A stretch of 30,838 nucleotides of DNA from Anaerolineae bacterium (GTDB lineage: Bacteria > Chloroflexota > Anaerolineae > JAFGEY01). The position numbers and the translations under genes are program-made. The notes below the pieces were generated by a model that was not told the DNA's origin, ran no database searches, and saw only the letters and a list, made by a program, of their open reading frames with translations. Below are positions 18,438-25,114 of the stretch, piece after piece. The DNA lies in NCBI GenBank assembly GCA_016931365.1, contig JAFGEY010000012.1:1-30838 (forward strand). Reading direction: 5' to 3'. Within the stretch, counting starts at the first letter, position 1. Each line of letters begins with the position of its first letter.

Positions 18438-18467
18438 TAGCCCCGCGTGCTCGAGCACGCGGGGCTA
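18438..18467 (-). terminator. Palindrome after the lipoprotein gene, probable terminator
   Basis: This is a perfect 30-bp palindrome with arm TAGCCCCGCGTGCTC. It lies about 100 bp past the stop of the lipoprotein gene. A clear T-run is absent on the minus side, so termination may depend on the stem alone. The central 24 bp match the palindrome at 12937-12960 at 22 positions. Confidence 0.55.
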
Positions 18468-18566
18468 CTCTTGAAAGACTATGCGGTTCAGCAGATCGGG
18501 TTGCCACACCTGCCGAAATGATGACCGAACTTGACGCCCACTCGTCCAACAGCGAAACGGATAGTC

Positions 18567-20204
18567 CTAATGAAATTCTACCGTCTGCCGCTCCCAATCA
18601 TACGTGGCTGCCATCATGACCAGTTGCACCCCGGGTGGGCAGCCGTCCAGGTTTAGCGGCGCGCCGGACAGGGTTGTCCATTCCTGTTGGCTCGACGCCT
18701 CGTACAGATAGGCAATTCCCCTTATTTTCCCATCCGAGTTGTGGGAGATCAGCACCAGGAACTGCAAATTGGGGCGGTCGCGTAGCAGTTGATCATAAGC
18801 CAGCATCATCGTTTTGGCTAATGGGTCGCCGCCCTCGCGGAGTGCCTGTTGTTCAAGCACTTCGAGGTTGTTATCCTTGGCCAGTTGGTCGATCATCTGG
18901 CGATCCAACTGCGCGCCAGCAAGGATGCCGTAAAAGCCCACCGCCGGAAACTCGAGCGTGCTGCCCCGGATCGCTGCGCGCACCGCGATGTTGACCGCGC
19001 CTCCGATGAAAGCATTTTTTTTGGTCAGATATTTGAGCGCTGCATTTCCGTCAACGGTGATCGGCTGGCCATCGATGATCGGAGGCGTGGTGATGATCGC
19101 CGTGCTGGAGAATGGCTCACCGGCCAGGAATTTGACATAGGGGTCAAAAATCTGGCGCGGATCATAGGATGTCCCGGCATCTGCGCGCTCGTCGGGCGGC
19201 AGGGTGGGCACAGCGGCAACGACCGCCGGCTGAGGCTCAAAAGGCTCAACGGCCACAAACGTTGGGGCCGGTTCAGGGGTCGCCGTCGGAAGGGCGGGTT
19301 GGCCTGGGTCGATGGTCGGCGTGGGCTGTGGTAGCAGCGTGGGCTGCGGCAGAGGTGTGGGCTGCGGCGGTGGCAGCGAAGCCTGGCTCGCTGACTGTGT
19401 AAAGACCAGGATAGCCGACTTGGACGGCGGAGGCGCAGCAAGGACGGGCGACACATACTGATACTGTGTCTGAACGCGCACGTACACCAGGGTATCGGGC
19501 CGTAGCGGCAGGTCGGGGGGCGCGGCGTCGAGGCCGGCGTTCAGCTCGCGCAGCCGTTCTACAGAGCTTTCAAATTTGCTCGCCAACGTATTCAGAGTTT
19601 CGTTGGCTTCCGTAAAATAGATCAAAACGCGCTCGCTGATCCGCGCTGCCCGCACTTGAAACTCTTGCGGATCGATGGGCAAATAGCGATGAGCCAGAGC
19701 CGGGTCGGGTGAGCAGGTATCCGTCCCAACGCCGGCCAGGGGGATCAAAATGACCTGGCCTGCCTCCAGTTCATCCGAACGCAGGCCGTTGCAGCTTGAA
19801 ATGAGCCGTGACAGGTTGTCCATAGCCGGATGATAATAGCCCAGGATCGGCGTCAGGCTGCTTTCGCTGATCAACTCGCTCAAGCTCAACGGATCGAGGC
19901 TTCTCAGGATCAGCGAGGCCGGACTGCCGTCCGGGTGGCGAATCGTGTTGACCTGATACCGATTCGCCCCGATCTTGGGGAGAATAGGGCGCAGGGTTGG
20001 GCTCGCTTCCTGGCTCGATTGCTGAGGTGCATCAGGTTGCCGGCGCCCCAGATAGGGTGTCATCGTCGGTTGGGCCTGCACGGTCTGCGTGGCCTGGATT
20101 TCCCACAACACAGGAGTCGGCCAAGCTGCCGGCCGGTTCGCCTGGCAACCCAAAAGGGCGAAAAATAAAGACAAGATGGGCAAAATTACATTCAGGCGCC
20201 GCAT
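18567..20204 (-). CDS. LysM-like lipoprotein of unknown function
   Basis: The 545-residue lipoprotein has signal peptide MRRLNVILPILSLFFALLGC with lipidated Cys20. Residues ~80-160 and ~195-245 resemble degenerate LysM-type modules (for example TLNTLASKFESSVERLRELN followed by LRPDTLVYVRV). A Pro/Thr-rich linker occupies ~255-340. The C-terminal ~200 residues (from SYDPRQIFDPYVKFLAG) form a domain I do not recognise. The ATG at 20204 is chosen for the lipobox. It lies 5 bp after the flavodiiron stop codon, with a GGGAG inside that gene, so translation is probably coupled. An in-frame GTG at 20234 is the alternative. It is likely anchored to the membrane and touching peptidoglycan. Confidence 0.75.
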   Translation of the reverse strand: MRRLNVILPILSLFFALLGCQANRPAAWPTPVLWEIQATQTVQAQPTMTPYLGRRQPDAPQQSSQEASPTLRPILPKIGANRYQVNTIRHPDGSPASLILRSLDPLSLSELISESSLTPILGYYHPAMDNLSRLISSCNGLRSDELEAGQVILIPLAGVGTDTCSPDPALAHRYLPIDPQEFQVRAARISERVLIYFTEANETLNTLASKFESSVERLRELNAGLDAAPPDLPLRPDTLVYVRVQTQYQYVSPVLAAPPPSKSAILVFTQSASQASLPPPQPTPLPQPTLLPQPTPTIDPGQPALPTATPEPAPTFVAVEPFEPQPAVVAAVPTLPPDERADAGTSYDPRQIFDPYVKFLAGEPFSSTAIITTPPIIDGQPITVDGNAALKYLTKKNAFIGGAVNIAVRAAIRGSTLEFPAVGFYGILAGAQLDRQMIDQLAKDNNLEVLEQQALREGGDPLAKTMMLAYDQLLRDRPNLQFLVLISHNSDGKIRGIAYLYEASSQQEWTTLSGAPLNLDGCPPGVQLVMMAATYDWERQTVEFH

Positions 20205-20209
20205 TTCGT

Positions 20210-21415
20210 TTACGAGTTCGCTCCCTTGACCCACTCGCCAAATGCCTTGCCAAAGGCCTCACCCTGCGCCAAATCGGCCTCCGACGGCGCGCCGACAAAC
20301 TCGAACGGATCGCGCAGCTCCCACTTGAGCGCGTCGGCGATCTCTACAAAATCTTTTTGTGCGCCGCCGCTCCAACCATAGCTGCCAAAGCGGGTCGCCA
20401 ATTTGCCGCGGATGCGCTTGTCGGCGGCTATGCTCAAGGCCTGCTTTATCAGCGGGAACAGCTTGCCCTCGTAGGTCGGCGCGCCGACCATCACCCCTCG
20501 GTTGACCCACAGCGAAGGAAGAATATAGCTGACGTGCGTGTGCGCCACGTCGAAAATATGCACCGGCACGCCCGCCTCGGCGATGCCCTGGGCGACGGCG
20601 TTCATCATCTTTTCGGTATTGCCGTACATCGAGCCATAGAGCAGGGTCACGCCCGGTTCGCCCGGTTGACCGGCGTATTCGGCCCACTGCACGTATTCGC
20701 TGATAATCGTCTCCGGGTGCGCGCGCCAGATCAGGCCGTGCGAGGGGGCCACCACCGACACCGGCACGTCGGCCAGTTTTTTGATCGCCCGCAGCACCGA
20801 CGTGCTGAACAGGGCGACAATGTTCACGTAATAGCGCAGCGCCTGCTGCCTGTAAAATGGGTGGTCGGTACACTCGTCGTCAAAAACCGCTCCGCTCAAC
20901 GCGCCGTAACTGCCAAACGCGTCACAGGAAAAGAGCACCTGCTCGCCCACGTCATAGGTCATCATCGTCTCCGGCCAGTGGACAAAGGGAGTAACGAAAA
21001 ATTGGAGCGTGTGCGCGCCCAGGTTCAATGTCTCACCATCCTCGACCACGCGCACGTTTTCAGTGATATCATAGAATGATTGAAGCATCTCTTGAGTTTT
21101 TTGTGTGCCCAAGATGATCGCATTGGGTGCGACGCGGCGCAGCAAACGCAGCACACCAGAGTGATCCGGCTCCATATGGTTGACCACGATATAGTCGAGC
21201 TGCGCGATGTCGGTCACAGAATCGATCTGGTTAAAAAACTCGTCGCTCTTGAAGGCCTTGCTCAAGTCAATCAAGGCTTTCTTATCATCATTAACCAGAT
21301 AAGCGTTATACGAGACGCCTTCCTGCGTGATCGGCCACAGGCCCTCAAACAGGTCGGTGGTGCGGTCGTTGACGCCGATCCAGTAAATATCCGGTTTCAC
21401 GAGTATGGGTCGCAT
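20210..21415 (-). CDS. Flavodiiron protein (FprA/ROO type, O2 or NO reductase)
   Basis: The 401-residue class A flavodiiron protein reduces O2 to water, or NO to N2O, using electrons usually delivered by rubredoxin. The metallo-beta-lactamase half carries all diiron ligands: H80, E82 and D84 in HMEPDHSG, H146 in FVHWPE, D165 in FSCDAFGSYG, and H226 in APSHGLIW. The flavodoxin half starts near residue 255 with the FMN loop YGSMYGNTEK. No rubredoxin domain is fused. The likely donors are rubredoxin domains encoded elsewhere in this island and the NADH oxidoreductase at 28537-29751. The ATG has GGAGGA upstream. It lies between korB and the lipoprotein gene, and its stop is 5 bp before the lipoprotein start. 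Confidence 0.94.
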   Translation of the reverse strand: MRPILVKPDIYWIGVNDRTTDLFEGLWPITQEGVSYNAYLVNDDKKALIDLSKAFKSDEFFNQIDSVTDIAQLDYIVVNHMEPDHSGVLRLLRRVAPNAIILGTQKTQEMLQSFYDITENVRVVEDGETLNLGAHTLQFFVTPFVHWPETMMTYDVGEQVLFSCDAFGSYGALSGAVFDDECTDHPFYRQQALRYYVNIVALFSTSVLRAIKKLADVPVSVVAPSHGLIWRAHPETIISEYVQWAEYAGQPGEPGVTLLYGSMYGNTEKMMNAVAQGIAEAGVPVHIFDVAHTHVSYILPSLWVNRGVMVGAPTYEGKLFPLIKQALSIAADKRIRGKLATRFGSYGWSGGAQKDFVEIADALKWELRDPFEFVGAPSEADLAQGEAFGKAFGEWVKGANS

Positions 21416-21426
21416 AGAATCCTCCG

Positions 21427-21461
21427 ATAATGCGCGTTGCGCGCCGCGTGCTGCATATTGC
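21427..21461. repeat. Degenerate 7-bp tandem array, five units
   Basis: Five consecutive heptamers ending in YGC fill most of the korB to flavodiiron gap: ATAATGC, GCGTTGC, GCGCCGC, GTGCTGC, ATATTGC. They stop just before the flavodiiron ribosome site. No protein is encoded. Confidence 0.6.
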
Positions 21462-21487
21462 GCATCCAGTCATTGACATTTAGCGTA

Positions 21488-22357
21488 TCACATCAATTCT
21501 TTTTGCAGCGCGTTGATCTGTTCTGCCGTGAGTTTGACCAGCGGTCGATCCACTAGCGGGCCGGCCCCAAGCGCGGGCACCTGGGCTTCATAGGTGGGCT
21601 GGCCCTGCACCTGGTAGAAAATGCCCAGCGGGATACGCTCGCCCCACTCAAATGCCTTCTGCCAGGCCGCTGCCTTGTCACTCGTGTCATGGCCCTCGTC
21701 CTGCAATTTATAGACGCGCGGGTTATAAAAATCGTACGCGCTGGGGCGGTTAAAGGTTACGCAGGGCTGCAAAACATCGACCAGAGCATAGCCGTCGTGC
21801 TGGAGCGCCTGGCCGATCACCCAGACCAGGTGGCGCAAATCGCCGGGGTAGGCGCGGGCGACAAAGGTAGCGCCCATCGTGATCGCCAGCGCCAGCGGCG
21901 GCACCGGTCCGTCGATGGCCCCTTCAGGTGAGGTGGGCGTGCGCATGCCGCGGTCGCTGGTCGGCGAATACTGGCCTTTAGTCAGGCCGTAGACGCGATT
22001 GTTCTGCAAAATCTCCACCAGGCCGATGTTGCGCCGCGCGGCGTGGGCAAAATGTGACAGGCCCATCCCGTAGCCATCGCCGTCGCCATGCACGGTGAGG
22101 ATCTTGAGGCCGTGGTTGGCCAGCCGCGCGCCGGTGGCGATGGCCGCCGGCCGCCCGTGGATGGTGTGCATCCCGTTGACCTTCATATAGCGGGGCAGTT
22201 TGCTGCCGCAGCCAATACCGCTGAAAATGACCACCTGGTGCGGCTCGAATCCCTGCTCGACCAGGGCCATCTTGAGCGCGTTCAAAATGCCGTAATTCCC
22301 GCAGCCGGGACACCAGGTCACGGCTGCGGGGCTGTTATAATCTGCACGTGTGACCAT
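21488..22357 (-). CDS. korB: 2-oxoacid:ferredoxin oxidoreductase, beta (TPP) subunit
   Basis: The 289-residue beta subunit binds thiamine diphosphate and an Fe-S cluster in the CoA-dependent oxidation of a 2-oxoacid, with ferredoxin as electron acceptor. Cluster cysteines are visible at C16 and C19 (WCPGCGNYG), C50 (GIGCGS) and in DVLQPCVTFN. The TPP motif GDGDGYGMG spans 91-99, followed by NN near 119. Substrate choice cannot be read from sequence with certainty; 2-oxoglutarate is the usual one for this subfamily, and pyruvate is possible. The ATG has AGGTG about 6 bp upstream. In most genomes it directly follows the alpha gene, but here 317 bp including an inserted element separate them. 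Confidence 0.93.
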   Translation of the reverse strand: MVTRADYNSPAAVTWCPGCGNYGILNALKMALVEQGFEPHQVVIFSGIGCGSKLPRYMKVNGMHTIHGRPAAIATGARLANHGLKILTVHGDGDGYGMGLSHFAHAARRNIGLVEILQNNRVYGLTKGQYSPTSDRGMRTPTSPEGAIDGPVPPLALAITMGATFVARAYPGDLRHLVWVIGQALQHDGYALVDVLQPCVTFNRPSAYDFYNPRVYKLQDEGHDTSDKAAAWQKAFEWGERIPLGIFYQVQGQPTYEAQVPALGAGPLVDRPLVKLTAEQINALQKELM

Positions 22358-22378
22358 ATTTCACCTCGGTAAATGGGA

Positions 22379-22408
22379 CACAGATAAACACTGATCTCTA
22401 CTGATTTT
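22379..22408. repeat. Degenerate 10-bp tandem array, three units
   Basis: Read on the minus strand, AAAATCAGTA, GAGATCAGTG and TTTATCTGTG are three consecutive decamers fitting NNNATCWGTR. Two further units in the opposite orientation lie at 22661-22680 (CAAATCTGTG, TAAATCAGTG), the second overlapping the korA stop codon. Confidence 0.6.
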
Positions 22409-22420
22409 TATCGTTTGCGC

Positions 22421-22592
22421 GTAATTGCTCAGCCTGCGCCGGTCGAGTAGGTCAAACCCGCAGGGTTTGAGCCGTATCGAGACCAAGCAGGCTCGTTCCC
22501 GTGCTCGCGTGGCCTCGATACGGGTCTTTCGAACTCGCTCAAACTCGAAAAGTTTCGAGTTCGCACGCTCGCTTAATAGGGTGAGCAGTTAC
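22421..22592. mobile_element. 172-bp MITE with IS66-like ends
   Basis: The ends are GTAATTGCTCAGCC (22421-22434) and GGGTGAGCAGTTAC (22579-22592), inverted repeats matching at 12 of 14 positions. They are flanked by a perfect 8-bp direct repeat GTTTGCGC (22413-22420 and 22593-22600). Ends beginning GTAA together with 8-bp target duplications are the hallmark of the IS66 family. Inside are three stem-loops: TCAAACCC/GGGTTTGA (22452-22470), CCGTATCGAG/CTCGATACGG (22472-22523) and AACTCGAAA/TTTCGAGTT (22542-22561). There is no coding frame, so it would need a transposase supplied in trans. Confidence 0.75.
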
Positions 22593-22674
22593 GTTTGCGC
22601 TTGTGAACGTTGTCGTAAATCACCCTGTGATGTCTGAATGCTTGTAGGCCATCCCTAACACAAATCTGTGTAAA

Positions 22675-24426
22675 TCAGTGTTCTAATTCTTTTACAATTT
22701 CCTCCGGTGACAGCGGCCGTCCATCATACTTGAGGATGCGCCCATCCATCTCGATGCCCGTACAAGCGCGCAGCAGGGTGGCAAACTGAGCCGTGGCATT
22801 CACCTCGACGGCAATGCGCTTGTGCGCACCAACCAGCGCCGCTCGCGCCCTGTCGGCGGGCAGCGGCCACAGGTCGGTGAAATTGACCAAGTTGGCCCGT
22901 CCCGGCGATGCGGCATTGAGTCGATCCACCGCCTCGCGCAGCGGGCCGTAGGTCGAACCCCAGCCAACCAGGGTGATCTCGGCTTCAGCAGGGCCATAGC
23001 AGATCGGATCGCCCATTTCTGCCTCCATACCCGCCATTTTGCGCATGCGCTTGTCCATTTGCCGGATGCGAACGGCGGATTCTTCGGTGATGTGCCCGGC
23101 CTCGTCATGCTCGTCGCTGTCGGAGACATAGACAGCCCTGGGGTGGCCGGGCAGCGCGCGCGGCGAGACACCCGACGGCGTGTCCTTGAAGCGCTTGTAT
23201 TCCTCATCCAGCGCGTCGAGTTGCTCTGGGGTGAGCAGTGCGCCCCGGTCGATTTCGACTGCATCCCAGTCGAACGCGCCCACGTCCAGCGTGCGTACCA
23301 TCACCGCCAGGTAGTGGTCGCTGAGCACGATCACTGGAGTCTGAAATCTCTCAGCCAGATTAAAGGCCCGCCAGCCGGCGACGAAACAGTCTTCCACCGT
23401 GGCGGGCGCAAGCACGCAGCGCGGGAAATCGCCCTGCGAGGCATAGATCGTAAAGAGCAGGTCGCCCTGCTCGTTGCGCGTGGGCAGTCCCGTCGACGGA
23501 CCGGGCCGCTGCGCGTTATAGATGACCACCGGCGTCTCGGTCATCCCGGCCAGGCCCAGCGCCTCGACCATCAAGGAAAAACCACCGCCAGAGGTGGGCA
23601 CCAGCGCCCGCGCACCCATGTGCGCCGCGCCGATCGCCATACAGATGCCAGCGATCTCGTCTTCGGTATGCTTGATCGCCACCCCGTATTTGGCACTGTG
23701 GGCGGCCAGCCAGTGCAGCACCGGCGAGCCAGGGGTCATTGGATAGCTGGAGGCGAAACGGCAGCCGCCAGCCAGCGCGCCCAGCGAAAAAGCCTGCGTG
23801 CCGTTGACAGCCATCCGCGGCGGCGCGTCCGGGATCGCTTGCAGCCTGAAAGGAAATTCGGCGGCGTGCCGGGCGCCTTCTGCTTGCCCCCAGCGCGCCA
23901 CATCGAGGTTGCCGTCGATCACCGCCTGGCCCTTGCGTCCGAAATTGTCGCGGATGACGCTGGCTATCCCGTCGAGATCGAGGCCGCTAATGCCCGCCGC
24001 AAAGCCCAAGGCCAGCGTGTTACGGGCCAGTTCGGTGCCGGCCCGGTCCTTGGCGATCTCGCTCATCGGCAAGCCGACGTACAGCACGTCGTCGCGCGAC
24101 ATCATATCGGCGGTGACCTTGAGTCGGGTATCATAAAGCACGGCTCCGCCGGGTGCGAGCGCATCCTGGTGGCGGGTGATCGTCTCTTCGGTCAATGCCA
24201 GCAGCAGGTGAATGTCGTCGGTATGAGCGTACAGCGGCGCATCGCTCACCCGGATCGAGTAGAAATTGTGCCCGCCGCGGATGCGCGAATAGTAATCGGG
24301 CAGGCCAAAAACGTACAGCCCGACGCGGGTGAGCGCCTGGCAAAACCCGGCTCCACTCGATTCAACGCCGTGTCCAGCTTCACCGCCAATGCGAATCGTC
24401 AAATCGTTTAGGGTTGCCCTTTGCAC
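22675..24426 (-). CDS. korA: 2-oxoacid:ferredoxin oxidoreductase, fused gamma-alpha subunit
   Basis: The 583-residue product fuses the gamma domain (~8-190, with IRIGGEAGHGVESSG) to the alpha domain (from ~205, with YPMTPGSP at 228-235 and GGGFSLMVEALG). It pairs with the beta subunit to oxidise a 2-oxoacid to acyl-CoA and reduce ferredoxin. That ferredoxin could feed the ferredoxin:thioredoxin reductase encoded nearby. The GTG start at 24426 is chosen because AGGAGGTG lies 6 bp upstream. An upstream in-frame TTG at 24462 lies inside the preceding hairpin. The stop codon lies within a 10-bp repeat unit. Confidence 0.93.
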   Translation of the reverse strand: MQRATLNDLTIRIGGEAGHGVESSGAGFCQALTRVGLYVFGLPDYYSRIRGGHNFYSIRVSDAPLYAHTDDIHLLLALTEETITRHQDALAPGGAVLYDTRLKVTADMMSRDDVLYVGLPMSEIAKDRAGTELARNTLALGFAAGISGLDLDGIASVIRDNFGRKGQAVIDGNLDVARWGQAEGARHAAEFPFRLQAIPDAPPRMAVNGTQAFSLGALAGGCRFASSYPMTPGSPVLHWLAAHSAKYGVAIKHTEDEIAGICMAIGAAHMGARALVPTSGGGFSLMVEALGLAGMTETPVVIYNAQRPGPSTGLPTRNEQGDLLFTIYASQGDFPRCVLAPATVEDCFVAGWRAFNLAERFQTPVIVLSDHYLAVMVRTLDVGAFDWDAVEIDRGALLTPEQLDALDEEYKRFKDTPSGVSPRALPGHPRAVYVSDSDEHDEAGHITEESAVRIRQMDKRMRKMAGMEAEMGDPICYGPAEAEITLVGWGSTYGPLREAVDRLNAASPGRANLVNFTDLWPLPADRARAALVGAHKRIAVEVNATAQFATLLRACTGIEMDGRILKYDGRPLSPEEIVKELEH

Positions 24427-24443
24427 TTGTTCACCTCCTGCAT

Positions 24444-24491
24444 AGAAACCAGGCTTTGGCAAGCGAGCTTGCTCGCAAAAACCTGGTTTCT
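24444..24491 (-). terminator. Stem-loop between the glutaredoxin-PDZ gene and korA
   Basis: AGAAACCAGG (24444-24453) and CCTGGTTTCT (24482-24491) are perfect 10-bp arms, with an inner stem GCGAGC-TT-GCTCGC (24463-24476). It starts directly after the upstream stop codon. It lacks a T-run on the minus strand, so it may be a processing or attenuation site rather than a full terminator. Confidence 0.4.
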
Positions 24492-24492
24492 T

Positions 24493-25011
24493 TTAGAAAG
24501 GCACGTTCAAATCGATCTGCCGGCCGTCGCGCCAGACGGTAACCGGCGCGACCGAGTTGTTGTGCAGCCCGGCCATAATGCGATGCACGTCCGCATCAGT
24601 CTGCACCAATTGGCCTGCCAGGCGGACGATCACGTCGCGCACGTGCAGGCCGGCATAGGCCGCCGAAGAACCGGGATTGACCCGCCCCACATACGCGCCT
24701 GCCGGAAACGTTGCGCCCTTTTGGACAGCGATTTGCTGCGCATCGGCTACGGCGACGCCAAGTTTGGGCGGCACGCGCATGCGCTGCTGGAGCAGTTGAT
24801 CGATGACCGGACGGTTAAAGCCCAGGACGACCCGCCCGTCGATAGCGATCACCGGCACGCCCTGCTGCCCGGACAGACGCACCATCTCCATTGCCGCCTG
24901 CGGGTTCTGGCTGACGTCGATCTCGACAAAGGGCGCGCCGCGTTGCTGCAAATATTGTTTGGCCTGATGACAAAAACCGCAGGTGGGGGTAGTATAAATG
25001 ACAGTGCTCAT
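24493..25011 (-). CDS. Glutaredoxin-PDZ fusion protein
   Basis: The 172-residue protein combines a thioredoxin-fold glutaredoxin/NrdH-like domain (1-~78) with a PDZ domain (~85-172). The first half shows TTPTCGFC (C11, C14), QGVPVIAIDG (the cis-Pro loop) and GFNRPVIDQLL. The second half shows LGVAVADA, GAYVGRVNPGSSAAYAGL, VRDVIVRLAGQ and a C-terminal beta strand. A PDZ domain would let the redox module dock onto the C-terminus of a partner. No signal peptide is seen, so it should be cytoplasmic. The ATG has GAGG 5 bp upstream. It is the gene before korA. The partner is unknown; the ferredoxin:thioredoxin reductase could be its reductant (inference). Confidence 0.85.
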   Translation of the reverse strand: MSTVIYTTPTCGFCHQAKQYLQQRGAPFVEIDVSQNPQAAMEMVRLSGQQGVPVIAIDGRVVLGFNRPVIDQLLQQRMRVPPKLGVAVADAQQIAVQKGATFPAGAYVGRVNPGSSAAYAGLHVRDVIVRLAGQLVQTDADVHRIMAGLHNNSVAPVTVWRDGRQIDLNVPF

Positions 25012-25019
25012 AAAAACCT

Positions 25020-25054
25020 CGTCGAACGTTGGGCGTCAAACGTCAAGCGTCAGT
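25020..25054. repeat. Degenerate 7-bp tandem array, five units
   Basis: Five consecutive heptamers starting CGT run up to the ribosome site of the glutaredoxin-PDZ gene: CGTCGAA, CGTTGGG, CGTCAAA, CGTCAAG, CGTCAGT. A second block in the same gap and strand sense spans 25087-25114. Confidence 0.65.
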
Positions 25055-25086
25055 TTGAAAAGCATTCCTCGTCTTTTTAACCCTGA

Positions 25087-25114
25087 CGTTTCACGTTTCA
25101 CGCATCACGTTTCA
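25087..25114. repeat. Degenerate 7-bp tandem array, four units
   Basis: CGTTTCA, CGTTTCA, CGCATCA and CGTTTCA follow one another without gaps. The last three bases are the stop codon of the URO-D-like gene (minus strand TGA), so the array extends into the coding end. Confidence 0.65.

Larger units (their letters stand above)
18132..18566. other. 435-bp non-coding stretch: operon promoter, leader RNA and a terminator palindrome
   Basis: This gap holds, from right to left, the 3' untranslated region of the lipoprotein gene, the palindrome at 18438-18467, the kinase operon promoter (18317-18351), and a structured leader ending in a hairpin with a T-run (18203-18253). Small frames crossing it in both directions contain the palindrome and have no ribosome sites, so I do not call genes here. 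Confidence 0.7.
22358..22674. other. korA-korB gap filled with repeats
   Basis: This 317-bp stretch contains a 10-bp tandem array at both ends (22379-22408 and 22661-22680) and a 172-bp inverted-repeat element (22421-22592). No gene, promoter or ribosome site other than that of korB was found. Confidence 0.7.

Noticed and set aside
18298..18619. Small frames on both strands across 18298-18619
   Set aside because: They run through the perfect palindrome and the kinase promoter, lack ribosome sites, and resemble no family.
22421..22592. Autonomous insertion sequence or CRISPR-like repeat
   Set aside because: It is too short to encode a transposase, has no regularly spaced repeats, and is better explained as a non-autonomous element.
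22822..24411. 529-codon plus-strand frame
   Set aside because: It is a shadow of korA, whose motifs are unambiguous.
24427..24462. Upstream TTG start for korA
   Set aside because: AGGAGGTG lies after it and 6 bp before the GTG at 24426, and the TTG is inside a stem-loop.
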